Under the pieces are notes generated by a model, which did not search any database, had not been told where the DNA came from, and saw only the letters and a program-made list of their open reading frames with translations. From an uncultured bacterium (lineage in GTDB: Bacteria; Actinomycetota; Coriobacteriia; Coriobacteriales; Coriobacteriaceae), in contig CAJMSO010000086.1 in NCBI GenBank assembly GCA_905216075.1, positions 1 through 7,428 of the forward strand: a DNA stretch of 7,428 nucleotides, written 5' to 3'. This document shows positions 1 through 5,635 of the stretch, one piece after another. The translations under genes were made by a program, and so were the position numbers. Within the stretch, counting starts at the first letter, position 1, and the number at the start of each line of letters is the position of its first letter.

Positions 1-645
1 TTTGACTACGACTACAAGCTGCGAAATCAACGACGGAATGATAAACCGAATAGCCTGCGGCAACACGATTTTAAAGGTGATTTTAGCTTTGGAGAGGCCG
101 AGTGCCTGGGCGGCCTCGACCTGGCCGCGCGGCACGGCGTTGACGCCGGCACGGAAGATCTCGGCAAGTACGCCAGCTGCAGCGAGCGCGACGGGAAGCG
201 TGAGCATCCAAAACGACGGCAGCGCGATCTTGTACTGGGGCAGCACCAAAAAGAAGAAGTAGATGAACAGAAGGCTCGGCACGCCGCGGAAGAAATCGGT
301 GAGCACGCGGCAGACCAGCTGCAGCGGCTTAATGTCGCTGGTGCGGCCGAGCATAAGGGCTAAGCCCAGCACCAGCGCGATGGCGCCAGCGGTGAGTGCG
401 ACTTTAACGGTGCCCTCAAAGCCGGCAAGCAGGAACTTCCAGGTGGTGAGGTGCGTAAAGAAATACCAATAGTGGACCGAAAGCTGACCGGTCACATAAA
501 AGCGTTGCAGTACCAGGATGACGAGCGCGGCGACGGCAACAAGCGAGATAGCGGTGCCGATGCGAATCTTGGCGCGCATCTTGGGGCCGGGAGCCTCGTA
601 GAGCGCATCGCGCATGGTGAGCGCAGAAGAGGAGTGCTTGCTCAT
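1..645 (-). CDS. Amino-acid (glutamate-type) ABC transporter permease, GluD-like, C-terminus beyond the window
   Basis: Inner-membrane permease half of a polar amino-acid importer; with its partner permease it forms the channel driven by a cytoplasmic ATPase. The window holds 215 codons with no stop, so the C-terminus (probably some tens of residues) lies off the left edge. A cytoplasmic N-terminus contains LYEAPGPK (residues 15-22), which I associate with actinobacterial GluD proteins. A first membrane helix is at about 31-48, with further helices from about 75 on. FFRGVPSLL (118-126) is typical of HisMQ-type permeases. The EAA loop that docks the ATPase is at about 173-200 (E177-A-A, G183, P196). 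The start ATG overlaps the stop of the upstream permease as ATGA, and a GGTGAGG ribosome site sits 8 bases before it, inside that gene; translational coupling is likely. Glutamate as substrate is inference from family resemblance. Confidence 0.9.
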   Translation of the reverse strand, partial: MSKHSSSALTMRDALYEAPGPKMRAKIRIGTAISLVAVAALVILVLQRFYVTGQLSVHYWYFFTHLTTWKFLLAGFEGTVKVALTAGAIALVLGLALMLGRTSDIKPLQLVCRVLTDFFRGVPSLLFIYFFFLVLPQYKIALPSFWMLTLPVALAAAGVLAEIFRAGVNAVPRGQVEAAQALGLSKAKITFKIVLPQAIRFIIPSLISQLVVVVK

Positions 646-1301
646 CGGAGGATCCTCACCTTCTTATCGATGTAATTGCCAATGTGGCTCACCACAAAGG
701 CAGTGCCCAGGTAGCCGAGCGCCGAGATAAAGAACGCGGCGACGCCGCCGAGCGAGCGCGTGTTGATATAGCTCACCACGCCGGTGAGCTCCTGCGGTTT
801 AAGCGGCACCTGACTGCCGAGCGCAGTGGTGAGCATGACGGCGATAAAGAGGTTGGTCATGGGCAACACACTCGAACGCAGCGCCTGCGGAATCACGATC
901 TTGGCGAGGATACGGCTGAAGCTCATGCCCAGCGAACGTGCGGCTTCGACCTGGCCGACGCCGACGGTGTTGATGCCACTCATAAAGTTCTCGGAACCAA
1001 AGGCCGAGCCCAAAAGGACCGTGGCGACGATAACGCAGGTGCGGTAGGGCAGGACGACTTTGAGCGGCGGCAGCGCGTAGACGACGATGATAAGCAGCGC
1101 GATGCCGGGGATGTTACGGAAGACCTGGACATACAGGTCGCCAAAGACGCGCAGCGGCTTGAGCGGCGACACGCGCATCACGGTGACGGCGACGGCCAGC
1201 ACCATGGCGATGGCAAACGACTCAAGCGTCATGCCCCAGGTTGCTAGCAGCGCGTCGATATAGTTCTGGCCATAGAGCGACCAGAGCTCGGAGAGACTCA
1301 T
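642..1301 (-). CDS. Amino-acid (glutamate-type) ABC transporter permease, GluC-like
   Basis: Membrane permease of 219 residues, the first of two permeases in the importer operon (PF00528-type, HisMQ subfamily). Helices are visible at about 23-42, 64-80, 87-104, 148-163 and 186-204. FRNIPG (61-66) matches the GluC-type signature near the second helix. The cytoplasmic EAA loop is at about 115-142 (E119-A-A, G125, P138), the coupling site for the ATPase. The frame is open 20 codons further upstream, to 1361, but I chose the ATG at 1301: GGGAGG lies 5 bases before it, the protein then begins MSLSELWSLYG like other family members, and the extension would run through the hairpin at 1326-1351. Its stop overlaps the next permease start by 4 bases. 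Confidence 0.92.
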   Translation of the reverse strand: MSLSELWSLYGQNYIDALLATWGMTLESFAIAMVLAVAVTVMRVSPLKPLRVFGDLYVQVFRNIPGIALLIIVVYALPPLKVVLPYRTCVIVATVLLGSAFGSENFMSGINTVGVGQVEAARSLGMSFSRILAKIVIPQALRSSVLPMTNLFIAVMLTTALGSQVPLKPQELTGVVSYINTRSLGGVAAFFISALGYLGTAFVVSHIGNYIDKKVRILR

Positions 1302-1325
1302 GCGGACCTCCCGCCGATAAGGAAA

Positions 1326-1351
1326 GGGGCTCCCGTGTGTACGGAAGCCCC
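1326..1351 (-). terminator. Intercistronic hairpin between binding-protein and permease genes (attenuator or mRNA-stability element)
   Basis: The 11-base arms 1326-1336 and 1341-1351 pair fully (one G-U) around a 4-base loop, a very stable GC-rich stem. On the minus strand it is followed by TTTCCTTATC, only a partial U-tract, so read-through to the permeases is expected. Such hairpins after the first gene of binding-protein-dependent operons are known (malE-malF is the classic case) to protect the upstream message or partly terminate transcription. Here it would raise binding-protein output over permease output. It ends 13 bases before the permease ribosome site. Confidence 0.7.
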
Positions 1352-1439
1352 GACAACTCATTGAGGAAACAGTTTAGCGCAATAAAGCGCATCGTGCGTT
1401 TCCGTATGGTTTCGCAGCGGCCGTTACTAGGCTCGCTGC

Positions 1440-2435
1440 CTAGGCGCCGATCTCGGGCAGCTCGGGAACATTGGTGTCGCCCGTACGGTCGCCGATGCAG
1501 ATCTGCCACAGCTTGGTCCAGGTGCCGTCGTCCTCGATCTTCTTAAGGAAGTCGTTGACAAAGGCGACGCCGTCGGAATCGAGCGGCAGACCGATGCCGT
1601 AGGGCTCCTTGCTGCCGAAGGGCTTGCCGGCGATCTTGTACTTACCGGGCTCGCGGACCAGGGCGCTCTGCTGCATGTTGTTGTCGATGACGTAGGCGTC
1701 AACGCGGCCCTGCTGGAGTGCCTGGCGGGCCTCCTCGTCGGTCTTGAACTCCTGCTGGCTGGCCTTGGGGGCGAACTCCTCCAGGATGGCGGGGCCGTTG
1801 GAGCCGGACTGGACGGCGACGTTCTTGTCGGCCAGGTCGTCGACGCTCTTGATGTCGTCGTTGTCGGCGAGCACCAGGATGGCCTGCTGGGTGTAGTAGT
1901 AGGGACCGGCAAAGGAGACGAGTTTCTTGCGCTCGTCGGTGATGGTGTAGGTGGCAAAGACGGCGTCGACCTGGCCGTTCTGCAGGACGGACTCGCGCGT
2001 GTCCGATGTCACCTGGGTGATCTCGACCTTGTTCTCGCCCAGAATGTAGTTGGACAGGAGCTGTGCGATGCCGGCGTCAAAGCCACGGGTCTGACCGTCT
2101 TTCTCGTTGAGGAGGGAGAAGAGCGTGGAGGTCTGAACGCCACCGATCTTAAAGACGCCGGCGTCCTTGACGGCCGTGGCCCAGGTGCTGGCAGCGATGG
2201 CGTCGTCATCGGCCTTGGGGCCGTTGTCGACGAGCTTGTCGAATGCCTTGGCATCGAGCGTGGTGGAAGCCTCGGTATCCTCGGAGCCCTTTGAGGAGCC
2301 GGCGGCGGAACCCTTGTCGGCCTCGGCGCTGGTGTCGGAGCAGCCGGCAAGACCAAGGCCGGCGACGGTTGCGAAGGTGGCGGCAACGAAGCCGCGGCGG
2401 TCGAGAACGACCTGCTGGGAGAGGTTCTTGCTCAT
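1440..2435 (-). CDS. Amino-acid ABC transporter substrate-binding lipoprotein, GluB-like, with Tat-type signal
   Basis: Extracytoplasmic receptor of 331 residues that captures a polar amino acid (glutamate-type by resemblance) and delivers it to the two permeases encoded downstream. The N-terminus has a twin-arginine motif DRRGF (12-16), a hydrophobic stretch (17-31) and a lipobox LAGC with Cys32 as the lipidation site. It therefore looks like a Tat-exported lipoprotein. A Ser/Ala/Asp/Glu/Lys-rich linker (33-60) tethers the folded domain. The PF00497 domain spans about 94-315: GFDAGIA (118-124), SDTRESVLQNGQVDAVFATY (144-163, R147 being the usual ligand carboxylate binder), GPYYYTQQA (177-185), VQSGSNGP (208-215) and PYGIGLP (278-284). 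AAAGGTG lies 7 bases before the ATG. It is first in the operon, preceded by a good promoter and followed by a strong hairpin. Confidence 0.93.
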   Translation of the reverse strand: MSKNLSQQVVLDRRGFVAATFATVAGLGLAGCSDTSAEADKGSAAGSSKGSEDTEASTTLDAKAFDKLVDNGPKADDDAIAASTWATAVKDAGVFKIGGVQTSTLFSLLNEKDGQTRGFDAGIAQLLSNYILGENKVEITQVTSDTRESVLQNGQVDAVFATYTITDERKKLVSFAGPYYYTQQAILVLADNDDIKSVDDLADKNVAVQSGSNGPAILEEFAPKASQQEFKTDEEARQALQQGRVDAYVIDNNMQQSALVREPGKYKIAGKPFGSKEPYGIGLPLDSDGVAFVNDFLKKIEDDGTWTKLWQICIGDRTGDTNVPELPEIGA

Positions 2436-2478
2436 AGTAGAACACCTTTCTCAATAAAATCCCTAGCGGTTGAGTAGA

Positions 2479-2508
2479 GTTATACCCTATCCCGCTCAAA
2501 TGGGTCAA
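2479..2508 (-). promoter_or_regulatory. Sigma-70-type promoter for the ABC importer operon
   Basis: On the minus strand TTGACC (2508-2503) and TATAAC (2484-2479) are separated by 18 bases. Transcription would begin near 2472, giving a leader of about 37 bases before the binding-protein ATG at 2435. No other promoter-like pair as good is visible between this gene and the repeats to the right. No clear operator was recognised. Confidence 0.65.
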
Positions 2509-2555
2509 CACGAAATAACTCAGAAACATACTTGTCTTATGGGTAATTCTGCCTA

Positions 2556-2580
2556 CCAAAAAGGGACAGGTTTATTTTGG
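2556..2580. repeat. GGGACAGG-core palindrome A (REP-like)
   Basis: CCAAAA (2556-2561) pairs with TTTTGG (2575-2580) around a 13-base loop containing GGGACAGG (2563-2570). The same core occurs in palindrome B at 2742-2782. From memory, AAAAGGGGACAG-type sequences recur as dispersed intergenic repeats in several bacterial phyla, sometimes near IS200-like/RAYT transposases. No transposase is in this window, so the assignment to that class is inference. Confidence 0.4.
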
Positions 2581-2659
2581 CAGGTTTTATCTGGGCAAAC
2601 GTCGATTATTGTAGTTAAGAAAGCGTTTTGCGGACGGCGTGGTCGCTCGCTGCGGTCGC

Positions 2660-2665
2660 TATAAT
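2660..2665 (+). promoter_or_regulatory. Consensus -10 box upstream of the 12-codon ORF
   Basis: A perfect TATAAT at 2660-2665 lies 40 bases before the ATG at 2705. No -35 hexamer stands at the usual 16-18 bases. TTGCGG at 2628-2633 is too far. The heptamer GGTCGCT repeats at 2641-2647 and 2654-2660 just upstream and might be a protein-binding direct repeat. Confidence 0.35.
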
Positions 2666-2704
2666 GGCGGCAACGCGACGCATATATAAGTAAGGAGACC
2701 GCGT

Positions 2705-2743
2705 ATGAACGGCTATTCGTTTTTCGCACCGACCATGACTTAG
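2705..2743 (+). CDS. 12-codon ORF with strong ribosome site: truncated gene start or orphan leader peptide
   Basis: ATG at 2705 is preceded by AAGGAGA (2692-2698) with 6 bases of spacing, as good as any start in the window, and by a consensus -10 box. It encodes MNGYSFFAPTMT and stops at TAG (2741-2743). The last two bases of that stop are the first two bases of palindrome B (2742-2782). This suggests that a longer gene was cut by insertion of the palindrome and that the stop came with it. Alternatively it is a leader peptide followed by an attenuator hairpin, but no plus-strand gene follows for over 2 kb. I do not recognise the peptide. Confidence 0.3.
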   Translation: MNGYSFFAPTMT

Positions 2744-2782
2744 AACCACCACAAAGGGGACAGGCACCTTTGTGGTGGTTCT
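2742..2782. repeat. Perfect 16-bp palindrome B with GGGACAGG loop (REP-like)
   Basis: Arms 2742-2757 (AGAACCACCACAAAGG) and 2767-2782 are exact reverse complements around the loop GGACAGGCA. No mismatch in 16 pairs indicates recent origin or structural selection. It shares the GGGACAGG core with palindrome A. It is not followed by a T-run on either strand, so it is a poor intrinsic terminator. Its translation on the minus strand gives a Cys/His-rich peptide that can look like a zinc motif but is only the palindrome. Confidence 0.7.
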
Positions 2783-2812
2783 TGCAGATGTGGCAGCCTG
2801 CCTCTCTGTTTT

Positions 2813-2869
2813 GTCTCAATCTGTAACAGGTAGACGAGGAAATGGGTTCTAGCTGTTACAGATTGAGAT
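2813..2869. repeat. Palindromic array unit 1 (57 bases)
   Basis: Left arm 2813-2828 (GTCTCAATCTGTAACA) and right arm 2854-2869 (TGTTACAGATTGAGAT) pair over 15 of 16 positions, and the pairing core extends by one more C-G pair inward. The 25-base centre contains AGACGAGGA and TTCTAG, with four more possible pairs (2831-2834 with 2848-2851). The right arm runs into TTTTCTCTTC on the plus strand, so this unit alone could act as a weak plus-strand terminator. Confidence 0.75.
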
Positions 2870-2892
2870 TTTCTCTTCAGGGGGATTCGAAT

Positions 2893-2949
2893 GTCTCGAT
2901 CTGTAACATCTGGACGGACAAAAGGTCTCTATCTGTTACAGATTGAGAC
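2893..2949. repeat. Palindromic array unit 2 (57 bases)
   Basis: Left arm 2893-2908 and right arm 2934-2949 pair over 16 positions with one G-T. The centre is again exactly 25 bases and contains TGGACGGAC and TCTA. The start lies 80 bases after the start of unit 1, with a 23-base linker between units. The right arm also forms a self-complementary 13-mer ATCTGTTACAGAT (2931-2943). Confidence 0.75.
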
Positions 2950-2973
2950 AAAGGTCTGGGACTAAAATGTCTT

Positions 2974-3030
2974 ATCTAGATCTGTAACAGCTGGACGAGG
3001 ATTTATCCTCTAGATGTTACAGATTGAGAT
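2974..3030. repeat. Palindromic array unit 3 (57 bases)
   Basis: Left arm 2974-2989 and right arm 3015-3030 pair over 16 positions with one mismatch and one G-T. The 25-base centre holds TGGACGAGGA and TCTAG plus an inner hairpin (2997-3001 with 3006-3010, loop TTTA). The start lies 81 bases after unit 2, with a 24-base linker. It ends 12 bases before the T-tract side of the dxs terminator. Confidence 0.75.
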
Positions 3031-3042
3031 AATCGCGTCGCG

Positions 3043-3083
3043 AAAATAAAAACCTCCGCAGGGGTGCTTCCCTTGCGGAGGTT
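3043..3083 (-). terminator. Intrinsic terminator of dxs
   Basis: On the minus strand the arms 3083-3070 and 3064-3051 pair over 13 of 14 positions (10 bp, one A-C mismatch, 3 bp) around a 5-base loop. They are followed directly by TTTATTTT (3050-3043). The hairpin begins 2 bases after the dxs stop. It separates dxs from the repeat region and the importer operon, which lie on the same strand. Confidence 0.88.
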
Positions 3084-3085
3084 AT

Positions 3086-4867
3086 TTACTCGTTGAGTAG
3101 CCTTACGGCTTCGGCGGCCATGTTCTCGACCGTCATGCCGTTCTGCGCGAGCAGCTCGTTGGGGTCGTAGCGGTCGGGGAAGCCCTTGGCGATGCCAAAG
3201 GTGCGCGTGCGCACAGGCGTGCAGGCCAAGTAGCACGCGACACGCTCGCCCCACCCACCGTCCAAGATGCCGTCCTCGAGGGTGACGACAACGCGATGCT
3301 CGGCGGCAAGGCTGTCGAGAAACTTGCGGTCAAGCTCGGTTGCAAAGCGCGGGTTGACGAGCGTGGCCTCGATGCCGTACTCGGCAGCCAAGCGGTTTGC
3401 CACGCGCTCGCCCAGTTCAAAGAAGTCGCCAAGCGCAAGCACGGCTACATCGCGGCCCTGACGCGCGACGTTGTAGCGCACGACGCTGTAATCGGCGCCC
3501 TCGGCGGGCGCCAGATCGGGACGGCTTACCAGGCCGATGCCCGGCACGCGGATTGCCACGGGATGCTCGCGGTGGTCGAGCGACCAGCTCAGCATGGACA
3601 GGTATTCTTCCATGCAGGCCGGTGCCAGGTAGCGTATGTTGGGAAGTCCGTCCAGCATGGAAATATCAAAGAACGAGAGGTGCGTCTCGGACGTTGTGCC
3701 AAAGACCGAAGCACCAAACACCAGGATGGTTGCGGGGGCGTCGTTGAGGCACAGGTCGTGCCACAGTTCATCGTAGGCGCGCTGCAAAAACGTGCCGTAT
3801 GCGCCAAAGACCGGCTTGGCGCCCGCGCTGGCGAGCGCGGTGGCAAAGGTGACGGCGTGCTCTTCGGCAATGCCCACGTCGACAAACTGCTTGCCTGCCG
3901 CGGCGCGAAGCTCGGGCGTAAAGCCCATGATATAGGGCGTGGCAGCCGTGATGGCGACAACCTGCGGGTCGTTCGCGATAGCGGCGTTGAGTGCCTCGCT
4001 CGTAATATCGGCATAGGTGCGCGGCGCGGGCTCGCTCGGGTGGCCCGGGCAAAGTTTGCGACCGGTTGCCATATCGAAGGGCCCCACATGATGCCAGTGC
4101 TCGGGGTCGCTCTGGGCTGGCTCAAAGCCCTTGCCCTTGGCGGTGGAGACGTGCAGCACGATGGGATGATCGATATCGCGCAGCTCCTGCAGCGTATCGA
4201 CCAGCGCTTGGACATCGTTACCGGCGTCCAGGTAGCGATAGTCGAGCCCCAGCGCGCGGAAAACGTTGCGCTCACAGGTACCGTTGCTGGCTCGCAGCTC
4301 GGCCAGATTGCGATACAGGCCGCCATGGTTCTCGGCAATGGACTGGTCGTTATCGTTGACGATGATGATCAGGTTGCTATCGAGTTCGGCGGCATTGTTA
4401 AAGCCCTCAAACGCCAAGCCGCCCGAAAGCGAGCCGTCGCCAATAACGGTAATGACGTTATACGTGTCACCCGCCAGGTCGCGCGCGTGGGCAAGACCGC
4501 AGCCCAAGCTCACCGAGGTCGAGGTGTGACCCATGGCAAACAGGTCATGCTCGGACTCGTCGGGATTGGCAAAGCCAGAGGCCTCGCCATAACGCTCCGG
4601 ATCGATATAGGTGTACGCGCGCCCGGTCAGCGCCTTGTGGGCGTAGGTCTGGTGCGAAACGTCAAAGAGAATCTTGTCGATAGGGGAGTTAAACACGCGA
4701 TGGAGCGCGACCGTAAGCTCAACGACGCCCAGGTTGGGGGCAACGTGCCCGCCGACGGCGGCGGAGCTTTCGAGGATGGCGTGGCGAATCTCGTCGCAGA
4801 GCTGCGGGAGCTCGGCGCGATTAAGAGCCTTGACGTCCTCGGGCGTTGTCGTTTGCGTAAGCAGCAT
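3086..4867 (-). CDS. dxs: 1-deoxy-D-xylulose-5-phosphate synthase, divergent short form
   Basis: Thiamine-diphosphate enzyme that would condense pyruvate and glyceraldehyde 3-phosphate to DXP and CO2, the entry step to MEP isoprenoid synthesis and a precursor for thiamine and pyridoxal. It has 593 residues against about 620-650 usually. Seen: GGH41, SHQ (H72) and H77, GHTSTS (113-118), the ThDP motif GDG143-145 with N171, DP-x3-H (H259), catalytic Glu E335 in VGIAEEHA, Y357 and R363 in the YGTFLQRAYD region, H396, and R440 in VAIR. The C-terminal domain is about 470-593. Odd: the usual GADG-x-TH-x-G is TTSETHLSF (391-399), so the Asp matching E. coli D427 is Thr392, and GHQ is SHQ. It could be the organism's only DXS or a paralogue. 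The ATG at 4867 is the only good start; a stop lies three codons upstream, and GGAG is 12 bases before it. It is transcribed alone. Confidence 0.85.
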   Translation of the reverse strand: MLLTQTTTPEDVKALNRAELPQLCDEIRHAILESSAAVGGHVAPNLGVVELTVALHRVFNSPIDKILFDVSHQTYAHKALTGRAYTYIDPERYGEASGFANPDESEHDLFAMGHTSTSVSLGCGLAHARDLAGDTYNVITVIGDGSLSGGLAFEGFNNAAELDSNLIIIVNDNDQSIAENHGGLYRNLAELRASNGTCERNVFRALGLDYRYLDAGNDVQALVDTLQELRDIDHPIVLHVSTAKGKGFEPAQSDPEHWHHVGPFDMATGRKLCPGHPSEPAPRTYADITSEALNAAIANDPQVVAITAATPYIMGFTPELRAAAGKQFVDVGIAEEHAVTFATALASAGAKPVFGAYGTFLQRAYDELWHDLCLNDAPATILVFGASVFGTTSETHLSFFDISMLDGLPNIRYLAPACMEEYLSMLSWSLDHREHPVAIRVPGIGLVSRPDLAPAEGADYSVVRYNVARQGRDVAVLALGDFFELGERVANRLAAEYGIEATLVNPRFATELDRKFLDSLAAEHRVVVTLEDGILDGGWGERVACYLACTPVRTRTFGIAKGFPDRYDPNELLAQNGMTVENMAAEAVRLLNE

Positions 4868-4892
4868 CGTTGTGGGTTACTCCATGCGAATC

Positions 4893-4906
4893 GAGCGCCG
4901 GCGCTC
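4893..4906. promoter_or_regulatory. 14-bp perfect palindrome upstream of dxs
   Basis: GAGCGCCGGCGCTC is fully self-complementary and lies 25 bases before the dxs start, inside the likely dxs leader. A second GCCGGC at 4912-4917 could pair with its middle. It may be an operator or an RNA stem, but GC-rich 14-mers of this kind can also arise by chance. Confidence 0.3.
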
Positions 4907-4994
4907 CCTCGGCCGGCACAATTGCACAGAACAGTCTCGCACATTTTGGCGTTTGATATGTGACGGCGGCGCGGTAATTCGCCAACTGGTGGGG

Positions 4995-5006
4995 CAAAAC
5001 GTTTTG
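4995..5006. promoter_or_regulatory. 12-bp perfect palindrome in the divergent intergenic region
   Basis: CAAAACGTTTTG is fully self-complementary, flanked by GGG and TCC, which pair at two of three further positions. It sits near the middle of the 228-base region between the divergent dxs and HD-domain genes. An operator serving one or both promoters is plausible. I could not identify convincing -35/-10 pairs for either gene here. Confidence 0.3.
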
Positions 5007-5095
5007 TCCGATGCCATACTGATATGTTCCATGATGTTTTTATCGATTGTGCACAGGCCGTGGCTTGTCGCCGTGAGTCGCTGGAAGGAGGCAGC

Positions 5096-5632
5096 ATGTC
5101 TGATGCCGTTCGTGCCGAGAAAATCGCGCACGAGGTCGACTATGCCGCCCACCAGCTGGCCCAGGCGGGCCGTCTGGGCCTGACGCGCGAGTTTATCCAG
5201 CATGGCGATGTGACGGTCTATGCACATGTGACCTCGGTGGCGCGGGCAAGTCTGTCCTTTGCCGAGCGCTTGGGCCGTGCTGGCATTTCGGTCGACCGTG
5301 CATCGCTGTTGCGCGGAGCCTTGTTACACGATTACTTTCTCTACGATTGGCATGACCCCGATCCGAGCCATCGACTGCACGGATTTCGGCATCCATTTTT
5401 TGCCCTGGCACGTGCCGAAGAGGATTTTGAGCTGACGCCGCGCGAACGGAATATTATCGCGCGACATATGTTTCCGCTGGTGCCAGTGCCGCCGACGTGT
5501 CGCGAGGCATGGATTGTGTGCCTGGCTGATAAGTGGTGCGCACTGTGCGAGACGGTCGCCGGCCGTCTGCCGCGCAAGGACGAGGCTGACGATGGCATGA
5601 GTAAAGCATCGAGCGAAAAGAGGAGAGGGTAG
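5096..5632 (+). CDS. HD-domain phosphohydrolase-like protein
   Basis: Small soluble protein of 178 residues with an HD-superfamily metal site: H44 (VYAHVTSVA), H78-D79 (GALLHDYFLYDW), H99 (GFRHPFFAL), H124 (IARHMFPL) and D145 (LADKW). This spacing fits metal-dependent phosphohydrolases of the HD class; the substrate (nucleotide, cyclic nucleotide or other phosphoester) cannot be read from sequence. The C-terminal 20 residues are charged and probably disordered. The frame is open upstream to 5024, but AAGGAGG (5085-5091) lies 4 bases before the ATG at 5096 and the extension has no ribosome site. It ends 3 bases before the CmpB-like gene, so the two form an operon and may act together. Confidence 0.85.
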   Translation: MSDAVRAEKIAHEVDYAAHQLAQAGRLGLTREFIQHGDVTVYAHVTSVARASLSFAERLGRAGISVDRASLLRGALLHDYFLYDWHDPDPSHRLHGFRHPFFALARAEEDFELTPRERNIIARHMFPLVPVPPTCREAWIVCLADKWCALCETVAGRLPRKDEADDGMSKASSEKRRG

Positions 5633-5635
5633 ACG

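Noticed and set aside
684..1247. 187-codon open frame on the plus strand
   Set aside because: Antisense to the first permease, with a highly charged Asp/His/Arg-rich translation and no ribosome site; a codon-bias shadow.
1427..1957. 176-codon frame on the minus strand in the binding-protein gene
   Set aside because: Out-of-frame reading rich in Ser, Pro, Thr and Arg within a gene that is clearly coding in another frame.
2553..2819. 88-codon minus-strand frame with CHICKN...CPLCGG, resembling a zinc-binding motif
   Set aside because: The Cys/His-rich part is the translation of palindrome B. No ribosome site is present and the rest crosses the promoter and repeat region.
2813..3030. CRISPR array
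   Set aside because: The repeated 16-base arms alternate in orientation, centres are conserved rather than unique, only three units exist and no cas gene is present.
4877..4885. Two-codon mini-ORF ATG-GAG-TAA before dxs as a regulatory uORF
   Set aside because: It overlaps the GGAG that may serve as the dxs ribosome site and has no ribosome site of its own; too short to support a claim.
3296..4963. 555-codon open frame on the plus strand
   Set aside because: It lies antisense to dxs, whose translation matches a known enzyme along its length. The antisense product is repetitive in Gly/Val/Ala/Asp and resembles no family. It arises from codon bias of the real gene.
4877..5227. 116-codon minus-strand frame upstream of dxs
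   Set aside because: Mostly antisense to the HD gene and to the divergent intergenic region; no ribosome site and no recognisable domain.
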